The translations under genes and the position numbers were made by a program. Source: an uncultured Bacilli bacterium (GTDB lineage Bacteria; Bacillota_I; Bacilli_A; RF39; UBA660). From it: a stretch of DNA of 49,683 nucleotides. The stretch is from assembly GCA_944336815.1 (NCBI GenBank), contig CALVLG010000001.1, positions 1-49,683 on the forward strand, written 5' to 3'. Positions 32,410-41,273 of this stretch are shown here, one piece after another. Position 1 is the stretch's first letter, and each line of letters opens with the position of its first letter. The notes under the pieces were generated by a model, which was given only the letters and a program-made list of their open reading frames with translations, searched no databases and was not told where the DNA came from.

Positions 32410-33039
32410 ATGGCAAAATTAGAAGTTAAAAATTTAAAAGCTGAAAAAGTACGCGACATCACTTTAAATGATTCTGTTTGGAAAAATGAAGTACATGAAG
32501 ATTCTTTAAAGAAGATGATTCGTTTACAAATGGCTGCTACTCGCCAAGGAACACAAAAGACAAAAAATCGTAGTGAAGTTTCTGGTGGTGGAAGAAAGCC
32601 TTGGAGACAAAAAGGAACAGGTCGGGCTAGACAAGGTTCTACTCGTGCTGTTCAATGGGTAGGTGGCGGAAGAGCTCATGCTATTTCTCCACGTGATTAT
32701 GGTTTTAAAATTAACCGTAAAGAAAGAGTTTTAGCTTTACAAAGCGCTTTAGCAGATAAATTAGCTAATAAAGCAGTTGTTGTTTTTGAAAACTTGAATT
32801 TAGCAAGTTTAAAAACAAAAGATGTTAAAGACATGATTAAAAAAGCTAAATTAGAAGGAAAAATTTTATTTGTAACAGCAGAAGATTGTGAAAACTTATT
32901 TATGGCTTGCCGTAATTTAGGTTATGCTTATCACATTTTAGCAGATGAAATTAATGTTTTAGATATTGTTAATGCTGATACTTTAGTTTTAGATGAAGCT
33001 GCTGTTAAAGTAATTGAGGAGGGTATCTCACATGCGTAA
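32410..33039 (+). CDS. rplD: 50S ribosomal protein L4
   Basis: A 209-residue protein with the long loop GGGRKPWRQKGTGRARQGS that reaches the exit tunnel. In E. coli L4 represses its own operon, but a similar role in Firmicutes is uncertain. GAAAGGA precedes the ATG. Overlaps rplW by 8 nt. Confidence 0.97.
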   Translation: MAKLEVKNLKAEKVRDITLNDSVWKNEVHEDSLKKMIRLQMAATRQGTQKTKNRSEVSGGGRKPWRQKGTGRARQGSTRAVQWVGGGRAHAISPRDYGFKINRKERVLALQSALADKLANKAVVVFENLNLASLKTKDVKDMIKKAKLEGKILFVTAEDCENLFMACRNLGYAYHILADEINVLDIVNADTLVLDEAAVKVIEEGISHA

Positions 33040-33304
33040 TCCAGATATTATTTTAGGCCCAGTTATTACAGAAAAAAGTATCGGGGGCAATCAAAATGGT
33101 GTGTATGTTTTTAAAGTAGATAAGAAAGCAACAAAAACACAAATTAAAAGTGAAATTGAACGTCATTTTGGTGTTAAAGTTGTGAATGTTAATACTTTAA
33201 ATACAAAAGCTAAAGACCGTCGTGTTGGAAGATACACTGGTAAAACAAAAACATATAAGAAAGCAATTGTAACCTTAGCACAAGGTTCATCAATTGAAAT
33301 GTAA
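33032..33304 (+). CDS. rplW: 50S ribosomal protein L23
   Basis: A 90-residue protein from the ATG at 33032, which has GAGGAGGG upstream and gives the standard MRNPDIILGPVITEK start. L23 sits at the tunnel exit and docks trigger factor and SRP. KVVNVNTLNTKAKDRRVGR is the usual rRNA-binding region. Its start overlaps the end of rplD. Confidence 0.96.
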   Translation: MRNPDIILGPVITEKSIGGNQNGVYVFKVDKKATKTQIKSEIERHFGVKVVNVNTLNTKAKDRRVGRYTGKTKTYKKAIVTLAQGSSIEM

Positions 33305-33318
33305 GGAGGGAATTTGTA

Positions 33319-34149
33319 ATGGCTATTAAGAAGTTTAAACCTACTACCAATGGTCGTAGAGGAATGTCTACTTTAACAAATGAAGAAATTACGACTTCAA
33401 CTCCTACTAAATCATTACTTAAAAAAGCTCGTAAAACTGGTGGACGTAATAATCAAGGTAAACTTACTGTTCGTCACATTGGGGGAGGAGCAAAAAGAAA
33501 ATATAGAGTAATTGATTTCAAAAGAAATAAAATTGGTGTTACTGGACGTGTAGCAAGTATTGAATACGATCCAAACCGTAATGCAAATATTGCATTAATC
33601 AATTATTTAGATGGTGATAAGAAATACATTATCGCTCCTAAAGGATTAAAAGTTGGCATGATAATTGAAAATGGGGAAAATGCTGATATTAAAGTTGGTA
33701 ATGCTTTACCATTAAAAAACATTCCAGTTGGTACTGTTGTTCATTGCCTTGAACTTAATCCTGGTAGTGGTGCTAGCCTTTGTCGTAGTGCGGGTACTTC
33801 TGCTCAAATTTTAGGAAGAGAAGACAAATATGTTATGGTTCGTTTACAATCTGGTGAAACAAGAAAAATCTTAGGAAATTGTATAGCAACTATTGGTGTA
33901 GTTGGTAATGAAGATTTTGAACTTGTAAACATTGGTAAAGCTGGACGAACAAGACACATGGGTGTAAGACCTACTAACCGTGGTAGTGCAATGAACCCTA
34001 ATGACCATCCACATGGTGGTGGTGAAGGACGCGCGCCTATTGGTCGTAAGAGTCCAATGACACCTTGGGGTAAACCTGCTCTTGGTTATAAAACTAGAAA
34101 AAATAAGAAAGCTTCTGACAAACTTATTGTTAGTCGTAGAAAGAAATAA
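33319..34149 (+). CDS. rplB: 50S ribosomal protein L2
   Basis: A 276-residue protein important for peptidyl transfer and subunit joining. GGRNNQGKLTVRHIGGGAKR is near the N-terminus, and NPNDHPHGGGEGRAPIGR carries the conserved His close to the peptidyl transferase centre. Full length; AAGGAGGG precedes the ATG. Confidence 0.97.
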   Translation: MAIKKFKPTTNGRRGMSTLTNEEITTSTPTKSLLKKARKTGGRNNQGKLTVRHIGGGAKRKYRVIDFKRNKIGVTGRVASIEYDPNRNANIALINYLDGDKKYIIAPKGLKVGMIIENGENADIKVGNALPLKNIPVGTVVHCLELNPGSGASLCRSAGTSAQILGREDKYVMVRLQSGETRKILGNCIATIGVVGNEDFELVNIGKAGRTRHMGVRPTNRGSAMNPNDHPHGGGEGRAPIGRKSPMTPWGKPALGYKTRKNKKASDKLIVSRRKK

Positions 34150-34161
34150 TAGGAGGGAAAT

Positions 34162-34425
34162 ATGGCAAGAAGTTTAAAAAAAGGACCTTTCGCTGATAAA
34201 CATTTATTAGATAAGGTTGAAAAATTAAATAAAGATAATAAAAAAGAAGTTATTAAGACATATTCTCGTCGTTCTACAATATTCCCTAGTTTTGTTGGAC
34301 ATACATTTGCTGTTCATAACGGGAAAGAATTTATTCCTGTTTATGTAACAGAAGAAATGGTTGGCCATAAATTAGGAGAGTTTTCTATGACTCGTAAGTT
34401 CGGCGGACATGCAGGTCAGAAGTAG
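34162..34425 (+). CDS. rpsS: 30S ribosomal protein S19
   Basis: An 87-residue protein of the 30S head that pairs with S13. It starts MARSLKKGPFADKHLL and contains YSRRSTIFPSFVGHTFAVHN. AGGAGGG ribosome binding site. Confidence 0.97.
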   Translation: MARSLKKGPFADKHLLDKVEKLNKDNKKEVIKTYSRRSTIFPSFVGHTFAVHNGKEFIPVYVTEEMVGHKLGEFSMTRKFGGHAGQK

Positions 34426-34435
34426 GAGGTAGTAC

Positions 34436-34786
34436 ATGGAAACATACGCAATTCATAAAAGTGCTATGGTAGCTCCAAGAAAAGCTAGAATGACAATGGA
34501 TTTAATCCGAGGAAAAGACATTACAGCTGCTCGTGCTATCTTAGATACTACAAATACAAAATCAAGTCGTTTAATTCGTAAGGTTTTGGAAAGTGCTATT
34601 GCAAATGCTGTTAATAACAATGGCGCTAAAGAAGCTGATTTATACATTAGCGAATGTATGGTTAATCCAGGACCAGTTTTAAAAAGAATTAAATTTGCTA
34701 GTCGTGGTAATGTTGATCGTCGCGACAAAAGAACAAGTCATATTATTGTTAAAGTAAGTGATGAAAAGAAAGGAGGCAACAAATAA
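34436..34786 (+). CDS. rplV: 50S ribosomal protein L22
   Basis: A 116-residue protein lining the exit tunnel. APRKARMTMDLIRGK is the usual start, and the hairpin region reads GPVLKRIKFASRGN. Its stop shares one base with the rpsC start (TAATG), which implies coupled translation. Confidence 0.97.
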   Translation: METYAIHKSAMVAPRKARMTMDLIRGKDITAARAILDTTNTKSSRLIRKVLESAIANAVNNNGAKEADLYISECMVNPGPVLKRIKFASRGNVDRRDKRTSHIIVKVSDEKKGGNK

Positions 34787-35469
34787 TGGGACAAAAAGTT
34801 AATCCTGTTGGTTACCGTTTAGGAGTTAATAAAACTTGGGATTCTAGATGGTATGCAAATAAAAAAGATTTTGGGACAACTTTAAATAAAGATATTAAAA
34901 TTCGGGAATATTTAAAGAAAAATCTTAAAGATGCCGCTGTTGCTTCTATCATCATTGATCGTAAGAAAAATCGTTTAGAAGTTACGATTAATACAGCTAA
35001 ACCTGGCATTATAATTGGCCGTGGTGGTGAAGACATTGAAAAATTACGTAAAGCATTAGCTAAAGTAGTTGGGGAAGATGTTTATGTATCAATCGTTGAT
35101 GTTTCTAAACAAGCTGATTTGAATGCGCAATTAGTTGCTGATAATATCGCAATGCAAATTGAAAATCGTGCCCCATTTAGAAGTGCACAAAAAAGAGCTA
35201 TTAGAAATACAATGAAAGCTGGGGCTAAGGGTATTAAAACTTTAGTTTCTGGGCGTTTAGGCGGTGTAGAAATGGCTCGTAGTGAAGGATACACTGAAGG
35301 AACTGTTCCTCTTCATACAATCCGGGCTAATATCGATTATGCTCAAAGTGAAGCTGATACAACTTATGGAAAAATTGGAGTTAAAGTTTGGATTTATAAA
35401 GGTGAAATTCTTCCAACAAAGAAAAATGTAAAGGAGCGTGAACAACATGTTGATGCCAAAAAGAACTAA
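34786..35469 (+). CDS. rpsC: 30S ribosomal protein S3
   Basis: A 227-residue protein of the mRNA entry site. It begins MGQKVNPVGYRLG and has the KH-domain GIIIGRGGEDIEKLR and GRLGGVEMARSE. GAAAGGAGG lies inside rplV. The C-terminus overlaps rplP by 23 nt. Confidence 0.97.
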   Translation: MGQKVNPVGYRLGVNKTWDSRWYANKKDFGTTLNKDIKIREYLKKNLKDAAVASIIIDRKKNRLEVTINTAKPGIIIGRGGEDIEKLRKALAKVVGEDVYVSIVDVSKQADLNAQLVADNIAMQIENRAPFRSAQKRAIRNTMKAGAKGIKTLVSGRLGGVEMARSEGYTEGTVPLHTIRANIDYAQSEADTTYGKIGVKVWIYKGEILPTKKNVKEREQHVDAKKN

Positions 35470-35863
35470 ATATCGTAAACAACATCGTAGAAGTTATGAA
35501 GGACACGCTAAAGGAAATACAGAATTACATTTTGGTGAATATGGTTTAATGGCAAAAGAAGGAAATTATGTAAGTGCTAGACAAATTGAAGCTGCTCGTA
35601 TTGCGATGACTCGTTATATGAAACGTGGTGGTAAAGTATTTATTAATATTTTCCCTGATATGCCTAGAACAAAGAAACCATTAGAAACTCGTCAAGGTAA
35701 AGGTAAAGGTAACGTTGAAGAATGGGTAGCTGTAGTTAAAGAAGGAAAAATCATGTTTGAAGTTTCTGGTGTTGACGAAGCAACTGCTCGTGAAGCATTA
35801 CGTTTAGCTTCTCATAAATTACCTGTGACATGTAAGTTTGTTAAAAAGGAAGGTGAAGTATAA
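35447..35863 (+). CDS. rplP: 50S ribosomal protein L16
   Basis: A 138-residue protein near the A site, important for tRNA accommodation. The canonical MLMPKRTKYRKQHR begins at the ATG at 35447; a GTG nine bases earlier is too close to AAGGAG. Later motifs are FGEYGLMA and KGKGNVEEWVAVVK. The last base of its stop is the first of rpmC. Confidence 0.97.
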   Translation: MLMPKRTKYRKQHRRSYEGHAKGNTELHFGEYGLMAKEGNYVSARQIEAARIAMTRYMKRGGKVFINIFPDMPRTKKPLETRQGKGKGNVEEWVAVVKEGKIMFEVSGVDEATAREALRLASHKLPVTCKFVKKEGEV

Positions 35864-36063
35864 TGACTGCTCAAGAAATTCGTAAGATGACTGATGAAGA
35901 AATTTTAGAAAAAATTAAAGCATCTAAAAGTGAATTGTTAGATTTACGGATGCAAAATGCTAGAGGAGCATTAGAAAAACCAGTTAAAATTCATACATTA
36001 AAAAAAGATATAGCTAGAATGATGACAATTTTAAAAGAAAGAGAATTAGGAGGTAATAAATAA
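35863..36063 (+). CDS. rpmC: 50S ribosomal protein L29
   Basis: A 66-residue two-helix protein at the tunnel exit. It has the usual RKMTDEEILEKI start and LLDLRMQNARGALEKP. It overlaps its neighbours by one base at each end (TAATG). Confidence 0.96.
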   Translation: MTAQEIRKMTDEEILEKIKASKSELLDLRMQNARGALEKPVKIHTLKKDIARMMTILKERELGGNK

Positions 36064-36323
36064 TGGCAGAAAAAAGAAAACAAGAACTTGTTGGTAAAGT
36101 TGTAAGTGCAAAAAATGATAAAACCATTACCGTATTAGTTGAAACTCATAAGATGCATCCTTTATATGGAAAAAGAGTTAAATATTCTAAAAAGTATGCA
36201 GCTCATGATGAAAAAAATGTTGCTAAAGTAGGAGATACAGTAAGAATTAGAGCTACAAGACCTCTATCTAAAACAAAAAGATATGAACTTGTTGAAGTTT
36301 TAGTTGAAGCTGTTATTCTATAG
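36063..36323 (+). CDS. rpsQ: 30S ribosomal protein S17
   Basis: An 86-residue OB-fold protein that binds the 16S rRNA 5' domain. It shows VGKVVSAKNDKTITVLVE and HPLYGKRVKYSKKY. GGAGG lies within rpmC. Confidence 0.96.
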   Translation: MAEKRKQELVGKVVSAKNDKTITVLVETHKMHPLYGKRVKYSKKYAAHDEKNVAKVGDTVRIRATRPLSKTKRYELVEVLVEAVIL

Positions 36324-36333
36324 GAGGTAAACT

Positions 36334-36702
36334 ATGATAATGCAAGAATCAAGACTTAAAGTTGCTGATAATACTGGTGCTCGTGAAGTATTAGTTATCC
36401 GTCCTTTAGGTGGAAGTAAAAGAAAAAGTGCTAATATTGGTGATGTTGTTGTTTGTACTGTTAAAAAAGCCATTCCTAATGGAACTCTTAAAAAAGGAAA
36501 AGTTGTCAAAGCTGTTATCGTAAGAAGTGTTGAAGGTGTTCGTCGTGCTGATGGAAGTTATATTAAATTTGATGATAATGCTTGTGTTATTATTAAAGAT
36601 GATAAAACTCCAGTAGGTACTCGTGTATTAGGTCCAGTAGCAAGAGAACTTCGTGAAAAAGATTATATGAAGATTGTTTCTCTAGCTAGTGAGGTTATTT
36701 AG
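36334..36702 (+). CDS. rplN: 50S ribosomal protein L14
   Basis: A 122-residue protein at the subunit interface. It starts MIMQESRLKVADNTGARE and contains GDVVVCTVKKAIPNG. TAGGAGG overlaps the rpsQ stop. Confidence 0.97.
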   Translation: MIMQESRLKVADNTGAREVLVIRPLGGSKRKSANIGDVVVCTVKKAIPNGTLKKGKVVKAVIVRSVEGVRRADGSYIKFDDNACVIIKDDKTPVGTRVLGPVARELREKDYMKIVSLASEVI

Positions 36703-36711
36703 GAGGTACTT

Positions 36712-36966
36712 ATGAAAATTAAAGTGAATGATCAAGTAGAAATTATTGCTGGTAAAGATAAAGGAAAAACTGGTCGTGTTTTAAAAACTTTAAGAAAAAA
36801 AGACCGTGTTGTTGTTGAAGGAATCAATATGATTAAGAAACATCAAAAACCTAATAATGCTAATGAAAATGGTGGTATTTTCGATATGGAAGCCCCTATT
36901 CATGTATCTAATGTTAAAAAAATTGAAACGAACAAGAAAGACACTAAGAAAGTTAAGAAAGATTAA
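36712..36966 (+). CDS. rplX: 50S ribosomal protein L24, C-terminally shortened
   Basis: An 84-residue protein against about 103 in Bacillus. The KOW part is complete (VEIIAGKDKGKTGRVLK), as are NMIKKHQKP and EAPIHVSNV. The usual ending that contains a TRVGY-type strand and a second basic segment is replaced by a short Lys-rich tail (TNKKDTKKVKKD). L24 starts 50S assembly. Confidence 0.94.
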   Translation: MKIKVNDQVEIIAGKDKGKTGRVLKTLRKKDRVVVEGINMIKKHQKPNNANENGGIFDMEAPIHVSNVKKIETNKKDTKKVKKD

Positions 36967-36977
36967 GGTGGGAATTT

Positions 36978-37517
36978 ATGAGTACATTTAAAGAATTATA
37001 TAATAAGGAAATTGTTCCTGCATTAATGAAAGAATTTCATTACGATTCAGTTATGCAAGTTCCAAAACTAGAAAAAATTGTTATCAACATCGGTGTTGGT
37101 GAAGGCCATAACGATGAAAAGTATATCGAAGCTGCTTTAAAAGATTTAGAGACAATTACAGGTCAAAAACCAGTTGTAACTAAAGCTCATAAATCTATTG
37201 CAGGTTTTAAAATTCGTGAAGGACAACCTATTGGGGTTAAAGTTACTTTACGTGGTGAAAAAATGTATATTTTCTTTGAAAAACTTGTGAAGCTTGCGCT
37301 TCCACGTGTACGTGATTTTAGAGGTGTATCTAAAACAAGTTTCGATGGTCATGGAAATTATACTTTGGGAATTAAAGAACAACTTATTTTTCCAGAAATT
37401 GAATACGATAATGTATTAAAAATTCGTGGTATGGATGTTGTATTTGTTACGACAGCTAAAACAAACGAAGAAGCAAAGGCATTACTTGCACAATTTAAAA
37501 TGCCTTTCAAAGGATAG
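36978..37517 (+). CDS. rplE: 50S ribosomal protein L5
   Basis: A 179-residue protein contacting 5S rRNA and P-site tRNA. It shows VPKLEKIVINIGVGE, KSIAGFKIREGQPIG and YTLGIKEQLIFPEI. The ribosome binding site is AAGGTGGG. Confidence 0.97.
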   Translation: MSTFKELYNKEIVPALMKEFHYDSVMQVPKLEKIVINIGVGEGHNDEKYIEAALKDLETITGQKPVVTKAHKSIAGFKIREGQPIGVKVTLRGEKMYIFFEKLVKLALPRVRDFRGVSKTSFDGHGNYTLGIKEQLIFPEIEYDNVLKIRGMDVVFVTTAKTNEEAKALLAQFKMPFKG

Positions 37518-37526
37518 GAGGACACT

Positions 37527-37712
37527 ATGGCAAAAACTAGTTTGAAAGTAAAACAAGCTCGTAAACCTAAATTTAGTACAAGAGCTTACACTCGTTGTGA
37601 ACGTTGTGGAAGACCTCATGGTGTTCTACGTAAATATCATTTATGCCGTATTTGCTTTAGAGAATTAGCAAATGAAGGAAAAATTCCTGGCGTAAAGAAA
37701 GCAAGTTGGTAG
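37527..37712 (+). CDS. rpsZ: 30S ribosomal protein S14, zinc-binding type
   Basis: A 61-residue protein with four zinc Cys residues at 24, 27, 40 and 43 (CERC and CRIC), the short C+ form. A zinc-free paralogue may exist elsewhere for zinc starvation, but none is here. Confidence 0.97.
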   Translation: MAKTSLKVKQARKPKFSTRAYTRCERCGRPHGVLRKYHLCRICFRELANEGKIPGVKKASW

Positions 37713-37728
37713 GAAGGAGGAATTTAAT

Positions 37729-38124
37729 ATGGTACAAGACGTAATTGCTGATATGCTTACAAGAATTCGTAATGCAAATCAATTAAAATATGATAACGTT
37801 ACTGTTATTGGTACAAAAATGACTTTAGGTATTGCGGAGATTTTAAAAAGAGAAGGTTACATTAGTGATTTTGTTTATGAAAAACATTCTAATGGTGATA
37901 AACTTACTTTAACTTTAAAATATGGCGATCGTAAAGAAAGAGTTATTACTGGTTTAAAACGCATTAGTAAATCTGGTTTACGTGTATATGCTAAAGCTCA
38001 AGAAATTCCTCATGTTCTTAATGGACTTGGAATTGCAATCATTTCAACTTCTAAAGGATTAATGACAGATAAAGAAGCTAGAGAAGCTAAGTTAGGAGGC
38101 GAAGTTCTTGCCTATATTTGGTAA
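37729..38124 (+). CDS. rpsH: 30S ribosomal protein S8
   Basis: A 131-residue protein that binds helix 21 of 16S rRNA. It begins with IADMLTRIRNANQ and ends with GIAIISTSKGLMTDKEAR and GEVLAYIW. In E. coli S8 regulates spc genes. AAGGAGG ribosome binding site. Confidence 0.97.
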   Translation: MVQDVIADMLTRIRNANQLKYDNVTVIGTKMTLGIAEILKREGYISDFVYEKHSNGDKLTLTLKYGDRKERVITGLKRISKSGLRVYAKAQEIPHVLNGLGIAIISTSKGLMTDKEAREAKLGGEVLAYIW

Positions 38125-38134
38125 GATGTGAATT

Positions 38135-38674
38135 ATGAGTAGAATAGGAAAAAGAAAATTACAAATCCCAACTGGTGTTGAAGCTAGTTTAAATGAAAAC
38201 GTTTTAACTGTTAAAAGTAATAAAGGAACTTTAACCTTAACAGTTGATCCTTTAATTGAAGTTGTTATAGCAGATGGCTCTATTGAAACAAAGAAACGTG
38301 AAGATACACCAAGAGCTAATGTTGTTCAAGGAACCATGAACTCACTTATTAACAATATGTTAATTGGTGTTAGTACTGGTTATAAAAAAGGTCTTGAAAT
38401 TATTGGTGTAGGTTACCGTTTCAATGTTCAAGGTAATAAATTAAATATTAATGCTGGTTTTTCACATCCTGTGGTTATTGAAGCACCAGAAGGAATTCAA
38501 ATTGCTTCTGTAAGTACAACAGAAATCAGTATTGAAGGTATTGATAAACAAAAAGTATCTGAATTTGCGGCAAAGATTCGGGAAATAAGAAGTCCAGAAC
38601 CATATAAAGGTAAAGGAATTCGTTATAAAGACGAACATGTACGTCGTAAAGAAGGAAAGAAAGCGGCTAAGTAG
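38135..38674 (+). CDS. rplF: 50S ribosomal protein L6
   Basis: A 179-residue protein near the sarcin-ricin loop. It starts MSRIGKRKLQIPTGVEA and ends with RSPEPYKGKGIRYKDEHVRR. The ribosome binding site upstream is weak (GATGTG), so coupling with rpsH is likely. Confidence 0.97.
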   Translation: MSRIGKRKLQIPTGVEASLNENVLTVKSNKGTLTLTVDPLIEVVIADGSIETKKREDTPRANVVQGTMNSLINNMLIGVSTGYKKGLEIIGVGYRFNVQGNKLNINAGFSHPVVIEAPEGIQIASVSTTEISIEGIDKQKVSEFAAKIREIRSPEPYKGKGIRYKDEHVRRKEGKKAAK

Positions 38675-38682
38675 GTGATAAT

Positions 38683-39036
38683 ATGATAAAGAAAGAATCA
38701 AGAAATGTAATGCGTGAAAGACGTCATGCAAGAGTTCGTAAAACTGTTTCTGGAACAAGCGAGTATCCAAGATTAAATGTTTTCCGTTCTAATAAAGAAA
38801 TTTATGCACAAGTTATTGATGATGTTAAGGGTACTACTTTAGTTAGCTCTTCTTCTAAAATCTTAAAAGTTAATGGCGGTAATATTGAAGGTGCGAAAGC
38901 AGTTGGAAAAGACATCGCTTTAAAATGTAAAAAGGCAAAAATAGAAAAAGTCGTTTTTGATAGAGGTGGTTATCTTTATCATGGACGTGTTGCCGCTTTA
39001 GCTGAGGCTGCACGTGAAAACGGCTTAGAGATATAG
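38683..39036 (+). CDS. rplR: 50S ribosomal protein L18
   Basis: A 117-residue 5S rRNA-binding protein. It shows RRHARVRKTVSGT, PRLNVFRSNKEIYAQVIDD and FDRGGYLYHGRVAALAEAAR. AGGTGAT precedes the ATG. Confidence 0.97.
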   Translation: MIKKESRNVMRERRHARVRKTVSGTSEYPRLNVFRSNKEIYAQVIDDVKGTTLVSSSSKILKVNGGNIEGAKAVGKDIALKCKKAKIEKVVFDRGGYLYHGRVAALAEAARENGLEI

Positions 39037-39048
39037 GAGGAAACGGTT

Positions 39049-39555
39049 ATGGCTAGAACACAAAATAATGATGCAAGAAAAAAACTTTTAGAAGAAAAAG
39101 TTATTAATCTTAGTCGAGTTACAAAAGTTACAAAAGGTGGTAGACATTTTCGTTTCTCTGCAACTGTTGTTGTTGGTAACCGTAAAGGTTTAGTTGGTAT
39201 TGGAACTGGCAAAGCTAATGAAGTTAATGATGCTATTTCTAAGGCAAGTAAAGCTGCTAATAAAAACGTTGTTCGAGTTGCTATTCAAGAAGGAAGAACT
39301 ATTCCACATGAAGCAACAGGTAAAATTGGTCGAGCAGTTGTTTTAATTAAACCGGCTGTAGCTGGTAAAGGAGTTATTGCTGGTGGTGCAGCTCGGGCTG
39401 TTTTGGAACTTGCTGGTGTTAAAGATATTATTTCTAAAAGTTTAGGAAGTAATTCACAAGTTAATGTTGCTAAAGCAACTTTAGAAGCTTTAAAATCTGT
39501 TCGTACTCCAGCTAAGATTGCAGCTTTACGTGGTAAGAAAGTTGAGGAGTTGTAA
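39049..39555 (+). CDS. rpsE: 30S ribosomal protein S5
   Basis: A 168-residue protein that maintains decoding accuracy. RVTKVTKGGRHFRFSATVVV and VGIGTGKANEV are conserved. It is followed directly by rplO, where many bacteria have rpmD (L30); GAGGAG at its end serves rplO. Confidence 0.97.
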   Translation: MARTQNNDARKKLLEEKVINLSRVTKVTKGGRHFRFSATVVVGNRKGLVGIGTGKANEVNDAISKASKAANKNVVRVAIQEGRTIPHEATGKIGRAVVLIKPAVAGKGVIAGGAARAVLELAGVKDIISKSLGSNSQVNVAKATLEALKSVRTPAKIAALRGKKVEEL

Positions 39556-39556
39556 G

Positions 39557-40000
39557 ATGAGATTAGAGAGTTTACCTAAAACAAAAGAACTTAAAAACGT
39601 AAAACGTGTTGGACGTGGTCCAGGATCTGGAATGGGCAAAACTTCAACTCATGGTGAAAATGGCCAAAAAGCAAGAAGTGGCGCTAGTATTTCTGCTTGG
39701 TTTCAAGGTGGTCAATCTCCTTTATATAGAAGAATTCCTAAAAGAGGTTTTAAAAATACACGTTTTGCAACAAAATACGCAGTTATCAATTTAAGTGATT
39801 TAGATAAGTACTTTAAAGATGGTGATGTTGTAACACCAGAAATTTTAAAGGAAAGAGGAATCATTAAAAAACAATTAGATGGCGTGAAAGTTTTAGCTAA
39901 TGGGACATTAACTAAAAAATTGACTGTTAAAGCAGATCGTTTTTCAAGTGTTGCTGTTACTAAAATTGAAAATGCAGGTGGAAAAACTGAGGTGATTTAA
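39557..40000 (+). CDS. rplO: 50S ribosomal protein L15
   Basis: A 147-residue protein. The ATG at 39557 gives the canonical MRLESLPKT start with GAGGAG in the end of rpsE; the frame extends upstream out of phase with rpsE and was trimmed. GRGPGSGMGKTSTHGENGQ and GFEGGQ-type FQGGQSPLYRRIPKRGF identify it. secY starts 1 bp after the stop. Confidence 0.97.
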   Translation: MRLESLPKTKELKNVKRVGRGPGSGMGKTSTHGENGQKARSGASISAWFQGGQSPLYRRIPKRGFKNTRFATKYAVINLSDLDKYFKDGDVVTPEILKERGIIKKQLDGVKVLANGTLTKKLTVKADRFSSVAVTKIENAGGKTEVI

Positions 40001-40001
40001 G

Positions 40002-41273
40002 ATGGCTACTGGGTCACTCAAGTTATTTTCTAAAGAAGCCAAAGATTTAAGAAAGAGAATTATGTTCACTTTATTTGTTCTAGGCATTTATGCATTGGGA
40101 ACTGGAATTACGATTGTATGGGCAGCTCCTTGGCTTGGTACTTTATTTAGTGAACTTGATTTTCTAGGTGTTTTTAATTTAATGAGTGGTGGGGGTTTTG
40201 AAAGGTTTGCAATCTTTGGCCTTGGCGTAACCCCTTACATCAACGCATCTATTGTTACACAGTTATTAACAATGGATATTATTCCTTATTTTAAGGAACT
40301 TAAAGAACAAGGATATGTCGGAAGACAAAAAATTAATCGGATTACAAGATATTTAGGAATTTTCCTAGCATTTGTCCAATCTTATGTTTTAACCGTTTTC
40401 TTATTACGAGTTAGTGATGTAAGTATGATTTTAAAAATAACTTTAGTTATGACTGCTGGTACTTCTTTTCTTTTATGGTTAGGAGATCAGATTACAGCTA
40501 AAGGTATTGGTAATGGTCAATCTTTACTTATTATGGCTAGTATCGTTTTAAGTTTACCGGCCGTATTTACGGGAGCTTTTGATGTATTTATTGGCTCTGG
40601 TACTTATGCTAGTTGGGTAGGAATTATTTTCTTTGCTGCTTATCTAATTATGTACTTACTTGTAATTATAGGTATAGTTTGGATAACGCTTGCAGAACGA
40701 AGAATTCCGATTCAATATGCTAATAAAACCGTAAGTGCATATCGCGAAAAACAGTCTTATTTACCACTTCGTATTAATTATGCGGGGGTTATGCCTGTTA
40801 TTTTTGCTTCAATGCTTCTTACTATTCCATCAATTGTTGTGACAATTATTGGTAATCAAGATGCGATTAATTTTGTAAATAATTATATTATGTATACATC
40901 TGTTCCAGGCTTTATTTTATATATTGCTTTAATTGTATTCTTTAGTTATTTTTATACTTTTATGGCAATGAATCCTGAAGAAATGAGTAAAGACTTAAAT
41001 AAGAGTGGAGCTTATATTCCTGGTGTAAGACCTGGGGCAGAAACAACAAAATACATTAGTAATGTTGTTGGAAGACTTACTTTGGTTGGTTCTTTGTTCA
41101 TCGCTATTTTAGCTGGTATGCCAATTTTAATTTCTAATTTAACTGGTTTACCACAAAATGTTGCAATTGGTGGAACAGGAATCTTAATCGTTGTCGGTGT
41201 GGCAATTGAAACTTATAAACAAATTCAAAGTGGACTTGTTTCGCGGAAGTATTCAAATAGGAGAAGAAATTAG
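40002..41273 (+). CDS. secY: preprotein translocase subunit SecY
   Basis: A 423-residue channel protein with ten membrane segments for Sec-dependent export and insertion. GVTPYINASIVTQLL is the conserved TM2 region. LAERRIPIQYA and MNPEEMSKDLNKSGAYIPGV are the cytosolic loops that touch SecA and the ribosome. The last base of its stop begins the adk GTG. Confidence 0.97.
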   Translation: MATGSLKLFSKEAKDLRKRIMFTLFVLGIYALGTGITIVWAAPWLGTLFSELDFLGVFNLMSGGGFERFAIFGLGVTPYINASIVTQLLTMDIIPYFKELKEQGYVGRQKINRITRYLGIFLAFVQSYVLTVFLLRVSDVSMILKITLVMTAGTSFLLWLGDQITAKGIGNGQSLLIMASIVLSLPAVFTGAFDVFIGSGTYASWVGIIFFAAYLIMYLLVIIGIVWITLAERRIPIQYANKTVSAYREKQSYLPLRINYAGVMPVIFASMLLTIPSIVVTIIGNQDAINFVNNYIMYTSVPGFILYIALIVFFSYFYTFMAMNPEEMSKDLNKSGAYIPGVRPGAETTKYISNVVGRLTLVGSLFIAILAGMPILISNLTGLPQNVAIGGTGILIVVGVAIETYKQIQSGLVSRKYSNRRRN

